Notes under the pieces: model-generated | What the model was told of the DNA's origin: nothing | Database searches by the model: none | Seen by the model: only the letters and a program-made list of their open reading frames with translations | Part shown: in pieces, positions 52,867 to 61,033 of the stretch | Position numbering within the stretch: the first letter of the stretch is position 1 | How the letters are laid out: every line of letters starts with the position of its first letter | Assembly (NCBI GenBank): GCA_035318505.1 | Contig: DATHEQ010000016.1 | Location: forward strand, 49,909 to 113,908 | Reading direction: 5' to 3' | DNA: 64,000 bases | DNA from: DASWDH01 sp035318505 | Lineage (GTDB): Bacteria; Myxococcota_A; Polyangia; Polyangiales; Polyangiaceae | Made by a program: the position numbers and the translations under genes

Positions 52867-53514
52867 GTGCCCAGCGGCAAAGAGGGTCGTACGCGACGTG
52901 TTCCTACCCAAGAGCGAAGCCGCCGACGGGTGGAGTCCATTGTCGACGCGGCGGCCCATGTGTTTGCGGAAGATGGATTCGAAGCGGCCACCATGGAGTC
53001 GATCGCCGAACGCGCCAAAACTTCCATCGGATCACTTTACCAATTCTTCCCCAACAAGCTTGCGGTGTTCGAGGCCCTGGCCGGAAGGTCCATCGAGCGC
53101 TCGCGGGCGGCGGTGGACGAGCTTCTCGACGACAAAGGCAAGTCGCGTTCGTGGCGAGCTCTCATCGACGACACCATCGATCGCTTCGCATCGCTGCGCG
53201 AAGCGGACCCGGATTTTCGGGCCATGCTCGTCAATTTTCAGCTCTACGGCGTGTACGCCGAAGCGGACAAGGCCCTCCATCGGCACACCATCGAGCGCGT
53301 GGCGGTCATGGTTCGTCGCTACGCTCCCGGTCTCGCCGCCGCCCAGCGCCGCATCGTGGCGACGCTGATCGTCGAGATTATCTCGGCCCTGCTCCTCCAC
53401 GCTCAACGCGAAGAGCCAGCCTTCGCCAAAAAGTTGATGGAAGAAACGAAAACGCTGCTCTACCGTTATTTGTCGCCCTACATCGACGCGCCCCGCCCTA
53501 GCGGCCCGGCATGA
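52867..53514 (+). CDS. TetR-family transcriptional regulator
   Basis: 215 residues. The GTG at 52867 is chosen because an upstream GTG (52843) lies inside operator 2; no clear ribosome-binding site is seen, so leaderless translation is possible. The helix-turn-helix is in VESIVDAAAHVFAEDGFEAA and TMESIAERAKTSIGSLYQFF, followed by NKLAVFEAL. The C-terminal part (about 75-205) is a helical ligand-binding domain, with a C-terminal TetR_C-like segment (RRIVATLIVEIISALLLHA). It should repress itself and the divergent P450 by binding the two GTGAGG-type sites, released by a ligand related to the P450 substrate. Confidence 0.92.
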   Translation: MPSGKEGRTRRVPTQERSRRRVESIVDAAAHVFAEDGFEAATMESIAERAKTSIGSLYQFFPNKLAVFEALAGRSIERSRAAVDELLDDKGKSRSWRALIDDTIDRFASLREADPDFRAMLVNFQLYGVYAEADKALHRHTIERVAVMVRRYAPGLAAAQRRIVATLIVEIISALLLHAQREEPAFAKKLMEETKTLLYRYLSPYIDAPRPSGPA

Positions 53515-54130
53515 CTTCGTCGGGATTGGGGCGGCACGCGACGAAGGCGTCCATTTTTTCGCATGCCGCCGAGTGGCGGTCGAGCTCGGGATAATCCGCT
53601 TCTCGCAGCGCTTCCGGCAGACGGAGCTTCAGGTATCCGATCATGCAAGCGGTAGCGACGTCGGCTTGCGTCATCTTGGCACCGGTCAACCACTCGCCCT
53701 TCAGCTGCGACTCGAGCCATCGGAGCGTGCCGGCGAGCTGCCCCTTGCACCTCGTCTCCCACGGGTGACTCAGCTGCGCGCCTTCGTGGAAATGTCGCTC
53801 GTAGACGACGGCGCCCGCTTTGTCGATGGCGCCGGTTGCGGCGACCGTCGCTTGCAGCACGCGCCGCCGCTCTTTGCCCGAACGGGGCGTCAAGGCCGTC
53901 GCCGTGCCGGCCGTCTCGTCGAGGTGGTCGATGATGGCAGCGCTGTCGATGAGTACCTCACCGTCGTCGAGGACGAGCGACGGGATGCGCACGAGCGGAT
54001 GAATGCGTGCCATCTCCTCGGCGTCGCCGAATACGGAGATCGCATTGCGCGTGAAGGGCACTCCGTAAAGGTGCAGTGTCACCGCCACCCGCCGCACGTA
54101 GGGAGAATCGTATTGGCCGACGAGGATCAC
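53498..54130 (-). CDS. Glutathione S-transferase family protein
   Basis: 210 residues. The N-terminal thioredoxin-like domain has the Ser in VGQYDSPYVRRVAVTLHLYG and the cis-Pro turn HPLVRIPSLVLDDGEVLIDS, which binds the glutathione glutamyl group. The all-helical C-terminal domain begins at about 85; MTQADVATACMIGYLKLRLP is the conserved N-capping region. It probably conjugates or reduces electrophiles with glutathione in the cytoplasm. It overlaps the end of the convergent TetR gene by 17 bp. Its neighbours suggest, weakly, a role with the P450 in xenobiotic handling. Confidence 0.92.
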   Translation of the reverse strand: MILVGQYDSPYVRRVAVTLHLYGVPFTRNAISVFGDAEEMARIHPLVRIPSLVLDDGEVLIDSAAIIDHLDETAGTATALTPRSGKERRRVLQATVAATGAIDKAGAVVYERHFHEGAQLSHPWETRCKGQLAGTLRWLESQLKGEWLTGAKMTQADVATACMIGYLKLRLPEALREADYPELDRHSAACEKMDAFVACRPNPDEVMPGR

Positions 54131-54164
54131 GGCGACAGTATGCCACCGCTCGCGGCCAATTGCG

Positions 54165-56363
54165 CTACGCCGCGCGGCGGCGCTTCAACAAGAGCGCGAC
54201 GAGACAGAGCGCCCACGCGCCGGTCGGCGCCCCATCTCGCGCTGTCCTGCAGCCGCACCCGCTTTGGCTTTCCGGGTTGGGAGCGCCGCCTTCGCCCCCG
54301 CCATTGCCTCCGATGCCGCTTGCACCACCCATTGCACTGCCACCGGTACTGACACCGCTGCCGCCGCGCCCGCTCGCGCCCGCGGCGCCGCCGCCATCCG
54401 CCGCGCCGCCCGCCCCACCATTGCCGGCGATTGCCCCGCCGATCCCTCCCATGCCGCCGTTGCCCGATCTGCCGCTGCTTCCTCCGGTGCTTCCCGCGCT
54501 TCCGTCGCGTCCACCTCCGCCCGCGACGCCAGTGTCGATACCGCTGTCGACAGGAGGCGGGGGCGCGGCGTCAGCGGCGCCCGCGTCCGCACCGTTGGTG
54601 GTGCATCCGATGGGCTCGTTGTTCTCGTCCATTCCCGCGGGGCGCACGCCGTAAATGGGGATGGGGCATCCACGCTCGAGGGCGCCGAAATCGGGCGCGA
54701 TACCGCGATAACCGTCGTTCAGGTTGGAAAGCACGAGACCGCGGTCGATGGCGGTCGACGTCATGGCGAGGGTGACATCGGGCGGGTCGACGCGGGTGGT
54801 GTAGCTCGCCGGCGCCACGAGCCCTGTTTCGAAAATGGGCGTCGTCAATACGAGACCGTGCGCCTCGATGCCGAGGGCGGTGCGCGCCGCGGCGAGGTTC
54901 GTGTACTTCACGTAGCCGAGCGATCCCCAGGTGAAATCGAAAATGCCGTCCGGGTAATAGCCGTTGTAGTCGAAGGTGCCGTCGTCGACGGCGCCCGTGA
55001 AATCGACGGTGCGACCGTTGGGATCGGTAGCGGTGATGAAGAGGTTGTTCTCCAGCACGAAGTGATGGCTGACCGCGTCGGTGTGGTTGGCGAGCGCGGT
55101 GACGGGGCTCACGAACGTGTTGTGATAGACGAGCATCCCGCTCGGTTCTTGCGGTGGCGTCGTGCCGAGCGCGTGGAACTTCATCTGCTCGTTGGCGACG
55201 TTGACGACGACGTTGCGAAAGGTGTAGGCAGGCCCGCCGAAAATGGGCTGATAGCTGAGGGTGGCGTAGGTGTTGGTGAACCGATTGCGGAAGGCGCGCA
55301 CGTTGCCTTCGCTGCCATCGAGCTCGAGGCCGTTGTCGTAGGCAGACGTGACCTCGTTGCCGTAAAAATCGATCGCGCGCGCGCCGTCTTGTTCCGTCTT
55401 GAGAGCGTCGCCGAAGCCGGTGACGCGGTTATGGCAGACCACGTGCCCGCTGCCCTGCACGTTGATGCCGTCGTCGTTGGCGTGCGCGCCGTTGTCGTCA
55501 GCGTAGACCGCGGGCCAGACGAGCCGTCCCTCGAGGACGTTGTCGGCAATGTAGAAGTCCCTCTGATCGGGGTTCGAGCCGATCCCGAGAGTGGTGTCCT
55601 TGATATGGATGCGGCGAACGACGTTGCGTTCCGCCGCCATTCCTTGAAAGCGCAGCGCGCGCGAGGCATGGGCCAGCGTGAGCTGTTCGACATGGACGAA
55701 GCTGCCGTACGCTTCGAGCACGTTGCACGCCGTGCAGCCGGCGCCATCGAGGATGGTGCCGTCTTCGCTGGTGCCGCGGATGACGATCGGATTGTCGGCC
55801 GTGCCACTCGCTTGCACCGAGAAAGTGCCGGCATACGTACCATCGGCGAGCGTGATGACATCGCCTGCCTTGGCGGCGGAGAGCGCGGCGCGCAGACTCG
55901 TGGCGTCGGTCACGGTCTTTCTGTTCGGTGTCTTCGGGTCGGTTGGCGGCACCGGTCGCGTCGTGCCCGTCAAGGCCACGACTTGATCGATGCTTCCATC
56001 CGCGTCCACGGCATGAAGCTCGATGTCGTAGCTCTGACCGGGCACGAGGTCGAAAACGCTCCCTGCGAATTGCGCAGGTACTGTGCGCCCGGTGACGACC
56101 TCCGGACGAACACGAAAGAGAGGCATGGCTTGGCGCCAGTTACTCGTTCCCGCAGCGCGGTAACGCAGGGTGACGCTCGCATTGTGGTTGTCGTCCCCTT
56201 GGATGAGAAGCTGGACGCCCAGCGCAACCAGTGTCGGCCGATCGAGCTGCGCCGCGCCGATATGGAGCACGTCGTCCGCGAGTGCCACCCGAGTTGAGAG
56301 CGCGACGGAGAGCGCGATCCCGAGCGCCGCCGCCACCGACAGTGTGGGACAATTGCCGCTCAT
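54165..56363 (-). CDS. Right-handed parallel beta-helix protein with MYXO-CTERM-like tail
   Basis: 732 residues with a signal peptide (ends STRVALA|DDV). Residues about 35-135 form an FN3-like sandwich (RPTLVALGVQLLIQGDDNHN, SYDIELHAVDADGS). The beta-helix (about 150-560) starts with SLRAALSAAKAGDVITLADG and continues with stacked strands (NPIVIRGTSEDGTILDGAG, DFYGNEVTSAYDNGLELDGS, FRNRFTNTY), as in polysaccharide-lyase and chondroitinase-B-like proteins; catalytic residues were not identified. A Gly/Ala stalk (about 600-690) follows. The C-terminus is GCGCRTARD, a hydrophobic helix (WALCLVALLL) and KRRR, a good MYXO-CTERM-type tag. Confidence 0.87.
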   Translation of the reverse strand: MSGNCPTLSVAAALGIALSVALSTRVALADDVLHIGAAQLDRPTLVALGVQLLIQGDDNHNASVTLRYRAAGTSNWRQAMPLFRVRPEVVTGRTVPAQFAGSVFDLVPGQSYDIELHAVDADGSIDQVVALTGTTRPVPPTDPKTPNRKTVTDATSLRAALSAAKAGDVITLADGTYAGTFSVQASGTADNPIVIRGTSEDGTILDGAGCTACNVLEAYGSFVHVEQLTLAHASRALRFQGMAAERNVVRRIHIKDTTLGIGSNPDQRDFYIADNVLEGRLVWPAVYADDNGAHANDDGINVQGSGHVVCHNRVTGFGDALKTEQDGARAIDFYGNEVTSAYDNGLELDGSEGNVRAFRNRFTNTYATLSYQPIFGGPAYTFRNVVVNVANEQMKFHALGTTPPQEPSGMLVYHNTFVSPVTALANHTDAVSHHFVLENNLFITATDPNGRTVDFTGAVDDGTFDYNGYYPDGIFDFTWGSLGYVKYTNLAAARTALGIEAHGLVLTTPIFETGLVAPASYTTRVDPPDVTLAMTSTAIDRGLVLSNLNDGYRGIAPDFGALERGCPIPIYGVRPAGMDENNEPIGCTTNGADAGAADAAPPPPVDSGIDTGVAGGGGRDGSAGSTGGSSGRSGNGGMGGIGGAIAGNGGAGGAADGGGAAGASGRGGSGVSTGGSAMGGASGIGGNGGGEGGAPNPESQSGCGCRTARDGAPTGAWALCLVALLLKRRRAA

Positions 56364-56370
56364 CCCAAAA

Positions 56371-56610
56371 TTATCGCACGGCCCCGCTCATTTCTCGAGG
56401 GTCATCCCCGGTTTCATGCGCCGTATTTTCAATCGCTCCCGAGCTGCGATCGCTCGATGCGTTCTCGGGCGCCGGCGCAGCAAACGCAGCACTGGTCTCG
56501 TCGCGGAGCGGCCACGTGCGAACCTCGGTTACGAGGGTGAGCCAGGCGCCACCCACGGCGCAAAACGCGCCAAAGGCGAACAGCGATCGAACGTTGCTGG
56601 GGAGCGTCAT
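56371..56610 (-). CDS. Small predicted membrane or secreted protein
   Basis: 79 residues from ATG at 56610, with AAGGAGA about 6 bases upstream. One hydrophobic helix near the N-terminus (NVRSLFAFGAFCAVGGAWLT) may be a signal anchor; the rest is Ala/Ser/Glu-rich. It sits 7 bp after the start of the beta-helix gene in the same direction, so the two could be one transcript. No family recognised. Confidence 0.45.
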   Translation of the reverse strand: MTLPSNVRSLFAFGAFCAVGGAWLTLVTEVRTWPLRDETSAAFAAPAPENASSDRSSGAIENTAHETGDDPREMSGAVR

Positions 56611-57290
56611 CGGTTTCTCCTTGGACCCAGGCGATTGGGAGGGAAAGGTCTCGGTTCTGTTCCATCGCCCCACCCTTCAGCAATGCGTGTGCCGTGCGAC
56701 CTCCGGCCCCTCTCCGGCCCTCTCGCCGCATCAACCTCCGAAGTAGCGTGGGTTCGCCGGGCACAGCGCCGGGCACGTGCCCAAGGTCCGTACTTGCGAG
56801 TGGTTCTAGGTTTCCTTCCACGAGACCGACAGGCTTGACGAGCCGGCCCTCGCGGCCCCAAGTGCAGCGACGGAGGAAACACCGTGCTGCATCGGCAAGC
56901 AGAGAATCGGACCTCGTGTTCAACATCGAGGCGCCCGGTTCGTGGAAAACAGCGGTGCTCCTTTGGTCGACCGGGACGCGAGGGCGGCTTGCGCAAAGTC
57001 GCATCTGGAACTTTTTGTTGCAAGACGCGGCGTCGGCAGGCGCGAGCTGCCGGCGGGTGTTGGCGTGGGACTTCGATCGGCTCATCGTGGCGCATGGCAA
57101 TGTGATTGCTTCGGGTGCCAAGCCACGGCTCGAGCGCGCGCTCACCCGGATGCCGCTGCTCGAGTCTGGTCTGCCACGTTAACCGGATCCGCTTGACGGC
57201 CGCCCCCGCGCGGCGTGACGTGGTTGCTGAAAATTGGAGGATTCGCCAAGCAGGTGGGTTGGTGCTGCCAAATTGTCCCCCCCGGCCCCC
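56611..57290. other. Region with one gene remnant, otherwise non-coding
   Basis: About 680 bases. Apart from the DUF4336-like fragment at 56907-57182 no coding sequence is convincing. It also holds the upstream region of the small gene at 56371. Confidence 0.5.
56907..57182 (+). pseudogene. C-terminal remnant of a DUF4336 / metallo-beta-lactamase-fold protein
   Basis: About 90 codons: DLVFNIEAPGSWKTAVLLW, then RGRLAQSRIWNFLLQDAASA and CRRVLAWDFDRLIVAHGNVI, ending with ARAL-like KPRLERALTRM. The Asp-Phe-Asp-Arg then Val-Ala-His-Gly pattern is the last conserved block of DUF4336-type proteins (about 230 residues when complete). The metal-binding N-terminal two-thirds is missing, and sequence before 56907 in this frame is Arg/Pro-rich and non-matching. 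A remnant, not a working gene. Confidence 0.55.
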
Positions 57291-57938
57291 TCAGAGATCG
57301 TGAGGGGGGTGATGACGAACGGGTGTCCTGGACGCCGCGGCCAGAAACGCATCGAGTTTTCGTTTGGTGATGGTGCGGCTTCGCTCTGCAGGGATCTTGG
57401 CGACCCAACGTTTGAGCTCGGCGCGCCGGAAGCCACGCGGAAGCGAAAGCTCGGGCAGCGCAGTGAACAGGCGTGAGCGGCCCGCCGAAAGGTAGGCGAA
57501 GTCGAAGAGGGCCTTCTCGGCCGTGGCGAGCTTGACGCCGGTTTTCGTTTCCTCGTACCCACCGAATACCTCGGGCGCGACGTGGTGGATCGAGAAGGTG
57601 CCGGCCCGCGTGGCAATCCGCTGCGTGCGCGCCAGCGACGCAGCATAGATGACCTCCGGGATCTGCTCGATGAGACCGCGGAGATGCAAAGCGGTGTGCA
57701 TCGAGATGTAGCTCCCGAGCGGAGCTGTGAGATACTCCGGCAGGCGATAGGGATCGACCGCGCCGTCCACCCACCATGTGCCGTGGCGAATGGACGTGAT
57801 GAGCCCCGCTTGCGCGAGCCGCGAGAGCGTCTTGGTGGCTGCCGGCGTGGATTGGTGAAGCGCGGCGGCGGCATCCGCCGTCTCGATCACCGGCACGCCA
57901 AGCTTGCGGAGCGCCGCGTAGGCATCGCCCGAATTCAT
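57291..57938 (-). CDS. AbiEi-like type IV antitoxin / winged-helix regulator
   Basis: 215 residues from ATG at 57938, overlapping the toxin stop (ATGA). The N-terminal winged helix has VIETADAAAALHQSTPAATK and TLSRLAQAGLITSIRHGTWW. The C-terminal domain has the AbiEi pattern: YISMHTALHLRGLIEQIP, TRAGTFSIHHVAPEVFGGY and KLATAEKALFDFAYLSAG. AbiEi proteins bind inverted repeats in their own promoter and neutralise AbiEii. In most AbiE operons the antitoxin is first; here it follows the toxin. Confidence 0.85.
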   Translation of the reverse strand: MNSGDAYAALRKLGVPVIETADAAAALHQSTPAATKTLSRLAQAGLITSIRHGTWWVDGAVDPYRLPEYLTAPLGSYISMHTALHLRGLIEQIPEVIYAASLARTQRIATRAGTFSIHHVAPEVFGGYEETKTGVKLATAEKALFDFAYLSAGRSRLFTALPELSLPRGFRRAELKRWVAKIPAERSRTITKRKLDAFLAAASRTPVRHHPPHDL

Positions 57939-58699
57939 CGCCCGGCCTCGAGTCGAGCTACGACAGCCTCTTGCATGGCCTCCCACGACGAACGATCCTC
58001 GTAGAGCTCCGCCTGGCTCGGATCGAGGTAAGCCACGACCTTCGACGCGTACTCATCGAAGGAGATACCCATCGCGTGGTCGATCGCTTGGGCGAGCCGG
58101 CGCTTCTCTGCATCGGTGAGCTCGAGCTCGTGCGCCTCGGGTCGAGCAAGAAGTAAATTGAGGTCGAAGACGTCGCGCGCTTGCGGTTCAGCGCGGCCAG
58201 CAAGCGCCTGGATCTTCTGCACCACGGCGGCGCGCGTCGTGTAGTGAGTCGCGAGAAACGGCGTCAGACCGTGCGGTCGCAGGACATCGGGATCGACAGC
58301 CTCGAAAGCGGCGCCGACCATCGCGTCTCGGCGCGAGAACTCGATTTTCGTCCGCACAGGCAGTTCGATCCCTCTGATGCGTAGGCCGAGCTTCCAACGC
58401 TGCGTGGTATCGGTCTGCTTCGGGCTCGAGATCTCGGCGATCTCGAGCCCTCGCGTCTTGAGCGGTGCCGTGACGAGAGGTGATCGCAAGAGGCGCTCGA
58501 CCTTGTTCCTCAGCGTTTCCTTGGACGTCACCGCGACATCCAAGTCGATGTCCTCCGAATAACGGATGCTGCCGAAATAGAAGCGAAGGTTGCACCCCCC
58601 CTTCAGCGAAATGAGGCTCTTGTCCTCCCCCTTGGCCACGAGAGCGCGGAGGAAAACGAGGTGAACCATCTCGATTCCTTGTCGCGCCGACGGAGCCAT
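57935..58699 (-). CDS. AbiEii-type nucleotidyltransferase toxin
   Basis: 254 residues from ATG at 58699. The nucleotidyltransferase core is LKGGCNLRFYFGSIRYSEDI then DLDV (catalytic Asp pair at about 47-49), with further charged residues in RTKIEFSRRD and a Lys in KIQALAGRAEPQARDVFDL typical of AbiEii/AbiGii and MenT-like toxins. Such toxins add nucleotides to tRNA acceptor ends and stop growth, protecting against phage. There is no ribosome-binding site before the ATG, so a leaderless start from the AT-rich promoter is possible. The downstream AbiEi-like gene is translationally coupled. Confidence 0.88.
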   Translation of the reverse strand: MAPSARQGIEMVHLVFLRALVAKGEDKSLISLKGGCNLRFYFGSIRYSEDIDLDVAVTSKETLRNKVERLLRSPLVTAPLKTRGLEIAEISSPKQTDTTQRWKLGLRIRGIELPVRTKIEFSRRDAMVGAAFEAVDPDVLRPHGLTPFLATHYTTRAAVVQKIQALAGRAEPQARDVFDLNLLLARPEAHELELTDAEKRRLAQAIDHAMGISFDEYASKVVAYLDPSQAELYEDRSSWEAMQEAVVARLEAGR

Positions 58700-58704
58700 G
58701 AATG

Positions 58705-58748
58705 ATCAATACCAAATTTAGCTATATATGGCAATTTTAGGTATTGAT
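58705..58748. promoter_or_regulatory. AT-rich promoter/operator of the AbiE-like operon
   Basis: ATCAATACC and GGTATTGAT form a perfect 9-bp inverted repeat 26 bases apart, enclosing AAATTTA and TATATA stretches. The A+T content contrasts sharply with the surrounding DNA. It lies directly before the toxin ATG (58699). This fits a promoter bracketed by AbiEi-like binding sites for autorepression. Confidence 0.65.
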
Positions 58749-59216
58749 AAATCCGCCTCTCTCGCCGGCCCGGAGCGTCCGCAGGAGCGAACTCAAAGAG
58801 CACGAGATCACGAGCGCGCTCGCAGGAGCGGCGCGGGCTCAGACAGTTCGTCCGAAGACGGCGGGGGTGTTCGGTTGGGGAGGAGAAGGAGCGCCTCGAG
58901 CACCGGTACGAGGTCTTCACGTCGCGAGAGCGTTCGCGAGGCAGAGCGGCCGTCCGGGAGCACCACGTCGACGTGGTGCTCCGCCTTACGCACGGTGACC
59001 CGACGCGGGCACACCGGTCGAGGTCCTCGCGCCCTTCGAAGTGCGACCGAACGCTCGCGAGCCTGACAGCTCTTCGCTTCGCCGTCCTTCGACATCGAGG
59101 GACAACGACGTGCAGGCCCCTTCCGCCGCTCACGCGCCGTACGGTGCGAACACGCTCAAGAGACAGAGGCAGACCGTGCCAACGTACGGGAGGCTCATGG
59201 GTCCTCCGTACGTAGG
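58749..59216. other. Degenerate region, possible small remnant
   Basis: About 470 bases. A minus-strand frame at 58808-59095 contains a plausible folded piece (AEHHVDVVLPDGRSASRTL, then DLVPVLEALLLLPN) like the end of small periplasmic proteins found beside myxobacterial sigma/FecR genes, but the flanks are Arg-rich. I treat it as a remnant or chance frame, not a gene. Confidence 0.35.
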
Positions 59217-60251
59217 CTACTGCGTCCCATAGTGGAACGGGCCGCTCTGCAGCTCGTCGCGGAAGACATTCTCCGGCCGCCGCGGCGCGTCGGGAGGAGC
59301 GGAGACGGCATCCGCCCGTCGCCGAAGCTCGGCAATGTAGTCCTGATCCAGGACGGCTTTCGCAGACCGCCCGTCCGTCAGCAGATCGTCCCGACGTCCG
59401 ACATACAAGTATGCGTCCACGCGAGGGTAACCGAGCTGACCCGGGGCGGCCTCTTCGTTGAAGAGGGCTGGATCCAACTGTGCCAGCCAGCTGCCCTCGA
59501 GCTTCACCAGCGACGGAACGGGCCACGAAGCCATCTTCGCTTCGAGCAGATCGTTCTGTTGCGCCAACGGCGTGTGGTTCCCAAAGCCCACGTGCGCCGC
59601 GATGACGAACGTCGCGTTCGCGTAGCCATGCTGCTCATAGCGGTCGACCGCTGTGTCGAGCCCATGCTTGACGTGGTTGATGCCCAAGATCAGCAGCACC
59701 TTGCGCCCCTGCTTCTGAAAAACCTCCTTTTCGATCACCGCTGAGATGCTGGCATCGCGATCCATGAAGGGGGCGAGGTCGTCCATGCTGCGCACCTTGT
59801 CCCAGTCGATGGGGGGGTCGCACGCCAGGACGCGCAGCCACTTCTCCGGAGGCAGTCTGGAGTTGATCCGGCGGACCAACGGGATGAGGCGCTCGTTGAG
59901 GGGCGAGAAGCCGCACTCGATCTGCGTGGTGTTGCGCCAGACCTTTCGAATCTCGGCGAGCGGGACCTCCTCTCCCGAGGTGTAACGATCGAGCGTGCCT
60001 TGATAGAGCGCGTTGCCGCACTCGATGGCGATGTCCGTCACCTTCTCGGGAAACCGGGGGTCCTCGATCAGCGAGAGGATAAAATCATTCACCTGCCCGA
60101 TCCCCTGGGAAGCGTTCATTCCTCCCACAGCGCGGTAGGTGTCGAAGGCATCGAGGAGCGCCTGTCGGGCATCCAGGTCCAAGTTCGGATCGCCCCCTCG
60201 CGCACAGGCGGACATCGTGGTCAACGCAACCAGAACCAGGGCCCTTCGCAT
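59217..60251 (-). CDS. Lipoprotein of unknown function
   Basis: 344 residues from ATG at 60251, with GGAGGAG about 5 bases upstream. Signal MRRALVLVALTTMSAC gives a lipobox at Cys16. The mature part is alpha/beta: FILSLIEDPRFPEKVTDIAI, then MDRDASISAVIEKEVFQKQG and KVLLILGINHVKHGLDTAVD. The pattern of Arg-Asp, a helix, then strand-Gly-x-x-His recalls the TraB/ChaN and erythromycin-esterase-like folds, in which a similar strand-Gly-His pair lines the active site, but the match is partial. Two Cys (CGNALYQ, ECGFSPLN) could pair. No function assigned. Confidence 0.8.
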   Translation of the reverse strand: MRRALVLVALTTMSACARGGDPNLDLDARQALLDAFDTYRAVGGMNASQGIGQVNDFILSLIEDPRFPEKVTDIAIECGNALYQGTLDRYTSGEEVPLAEIRKVWRNTTQIECGFSPLNERLIPLVRRINSRLPPEKWLRVLACDPPIDWDKVRSMDDLAPFMDRDASISAVIEKEVFQKQGRKVLLILGINHVKHGLDTAVDRYEQHGYANATFVIAAHVGFGNHTPLAQQNDLLEAKMASWPVPSLVKLEGSWLAQLDPALFNEEAAPGQLGYPRVDAYLYVGRRDDLLTDGRSAKAVLDQDYIAELRRRADAVSAPPDAPRRPENVFRDELQSGPFHYGTQ

Positions 60252-61033
60252 TTGGACTCCTCCACGCGGAACGAACACCCGTATTCAACGCGGGGACCCT
60301 TTTCCCTTCATTTTATCTTGAGGGCGCCCTCGCCGTTACTTGCTCCCCGCGTCGGCTGCTCCTCGGCTGGGGCGGTCCCGCCACCGCCTTCGTCTTCCCG
60401 CCGATCAGCTGCTCCGCCTCATTTTCATCTGAGTAGACCAGGGCCACGGCGTTGCGGGTCCGGTTCGCGACGGGCGAGCACTTGAAGCGCCTCAATCATT
60501 CCGTACGGACCTAACTCTGCAACATCGAAGGCAGAGCTGATGTCAGCTCCCGGAACGGGCGACTCACCCGCCGGCATACAGAATGTATGTCCGAATGGCT
60601 GCTGCGACCCGGCTTGGACCAAACAAGTCCTTTGCGACCCGTATACTCAAGGGGCCAGTTACACCTGGTATTATTTCGACTACGGATGGTCGTACCAGAA
60701 TCGGGGCGTGCCCGGAGAGGCATTGGGCGTAGCAAGGCACGTCGACCGAGCTCGTGATCGATCGCCGTCAGCGTCGAGAGTGCGCGGTCACCAGAATGAC
60801 CGCCGAGCATGGTGAGGCGACATCGCGGCATTGTGCGGGCGGCGTCGCGCATGCCCTGCGAGCAGCCGCTATCCGCTTGGGCAGATCTGCCATTACCCGT
60901 TGTCACGACGCGGGAAGTCGTCGAAAGGAGCGCACAGCATCGAACGGCGCGCGACGTTATTCCGTTACGCGGTACTTCGACAGCCGCGCTATGCTGGGCC
61001 GCATAAGTAAGAGTTAGATTGCCCGGGTACCCA
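60252..61033. other. Long region between the lipoprotein and the truncated defence-like gene
   Basis: About 780 bases without a supported gene. A short + frame at 60540-60815 includes a Cys-rich stretch (NVCPNGCCDPAWTKQVLCD) and an aromatic run, but runs without break into unrelated sequence and may be a remnant. The DNA is a mosaic of short frames, in keeping with a recombined island. Confidence 0.45.

Noticed and set aside
54264..56297. 677-codon plus-strand frame over the beta-helix gene
   Set aside because: Antisense shadow; Val/Gly/Arg-rich with no signal or domain.
58603..59526. 307-codon minus-strand frame upstream of the AbiE-like genes
   Set aside because: It runs through the AT-rich operator and into the toxin gene in another frame; Arg/Ser-rich with no domain.
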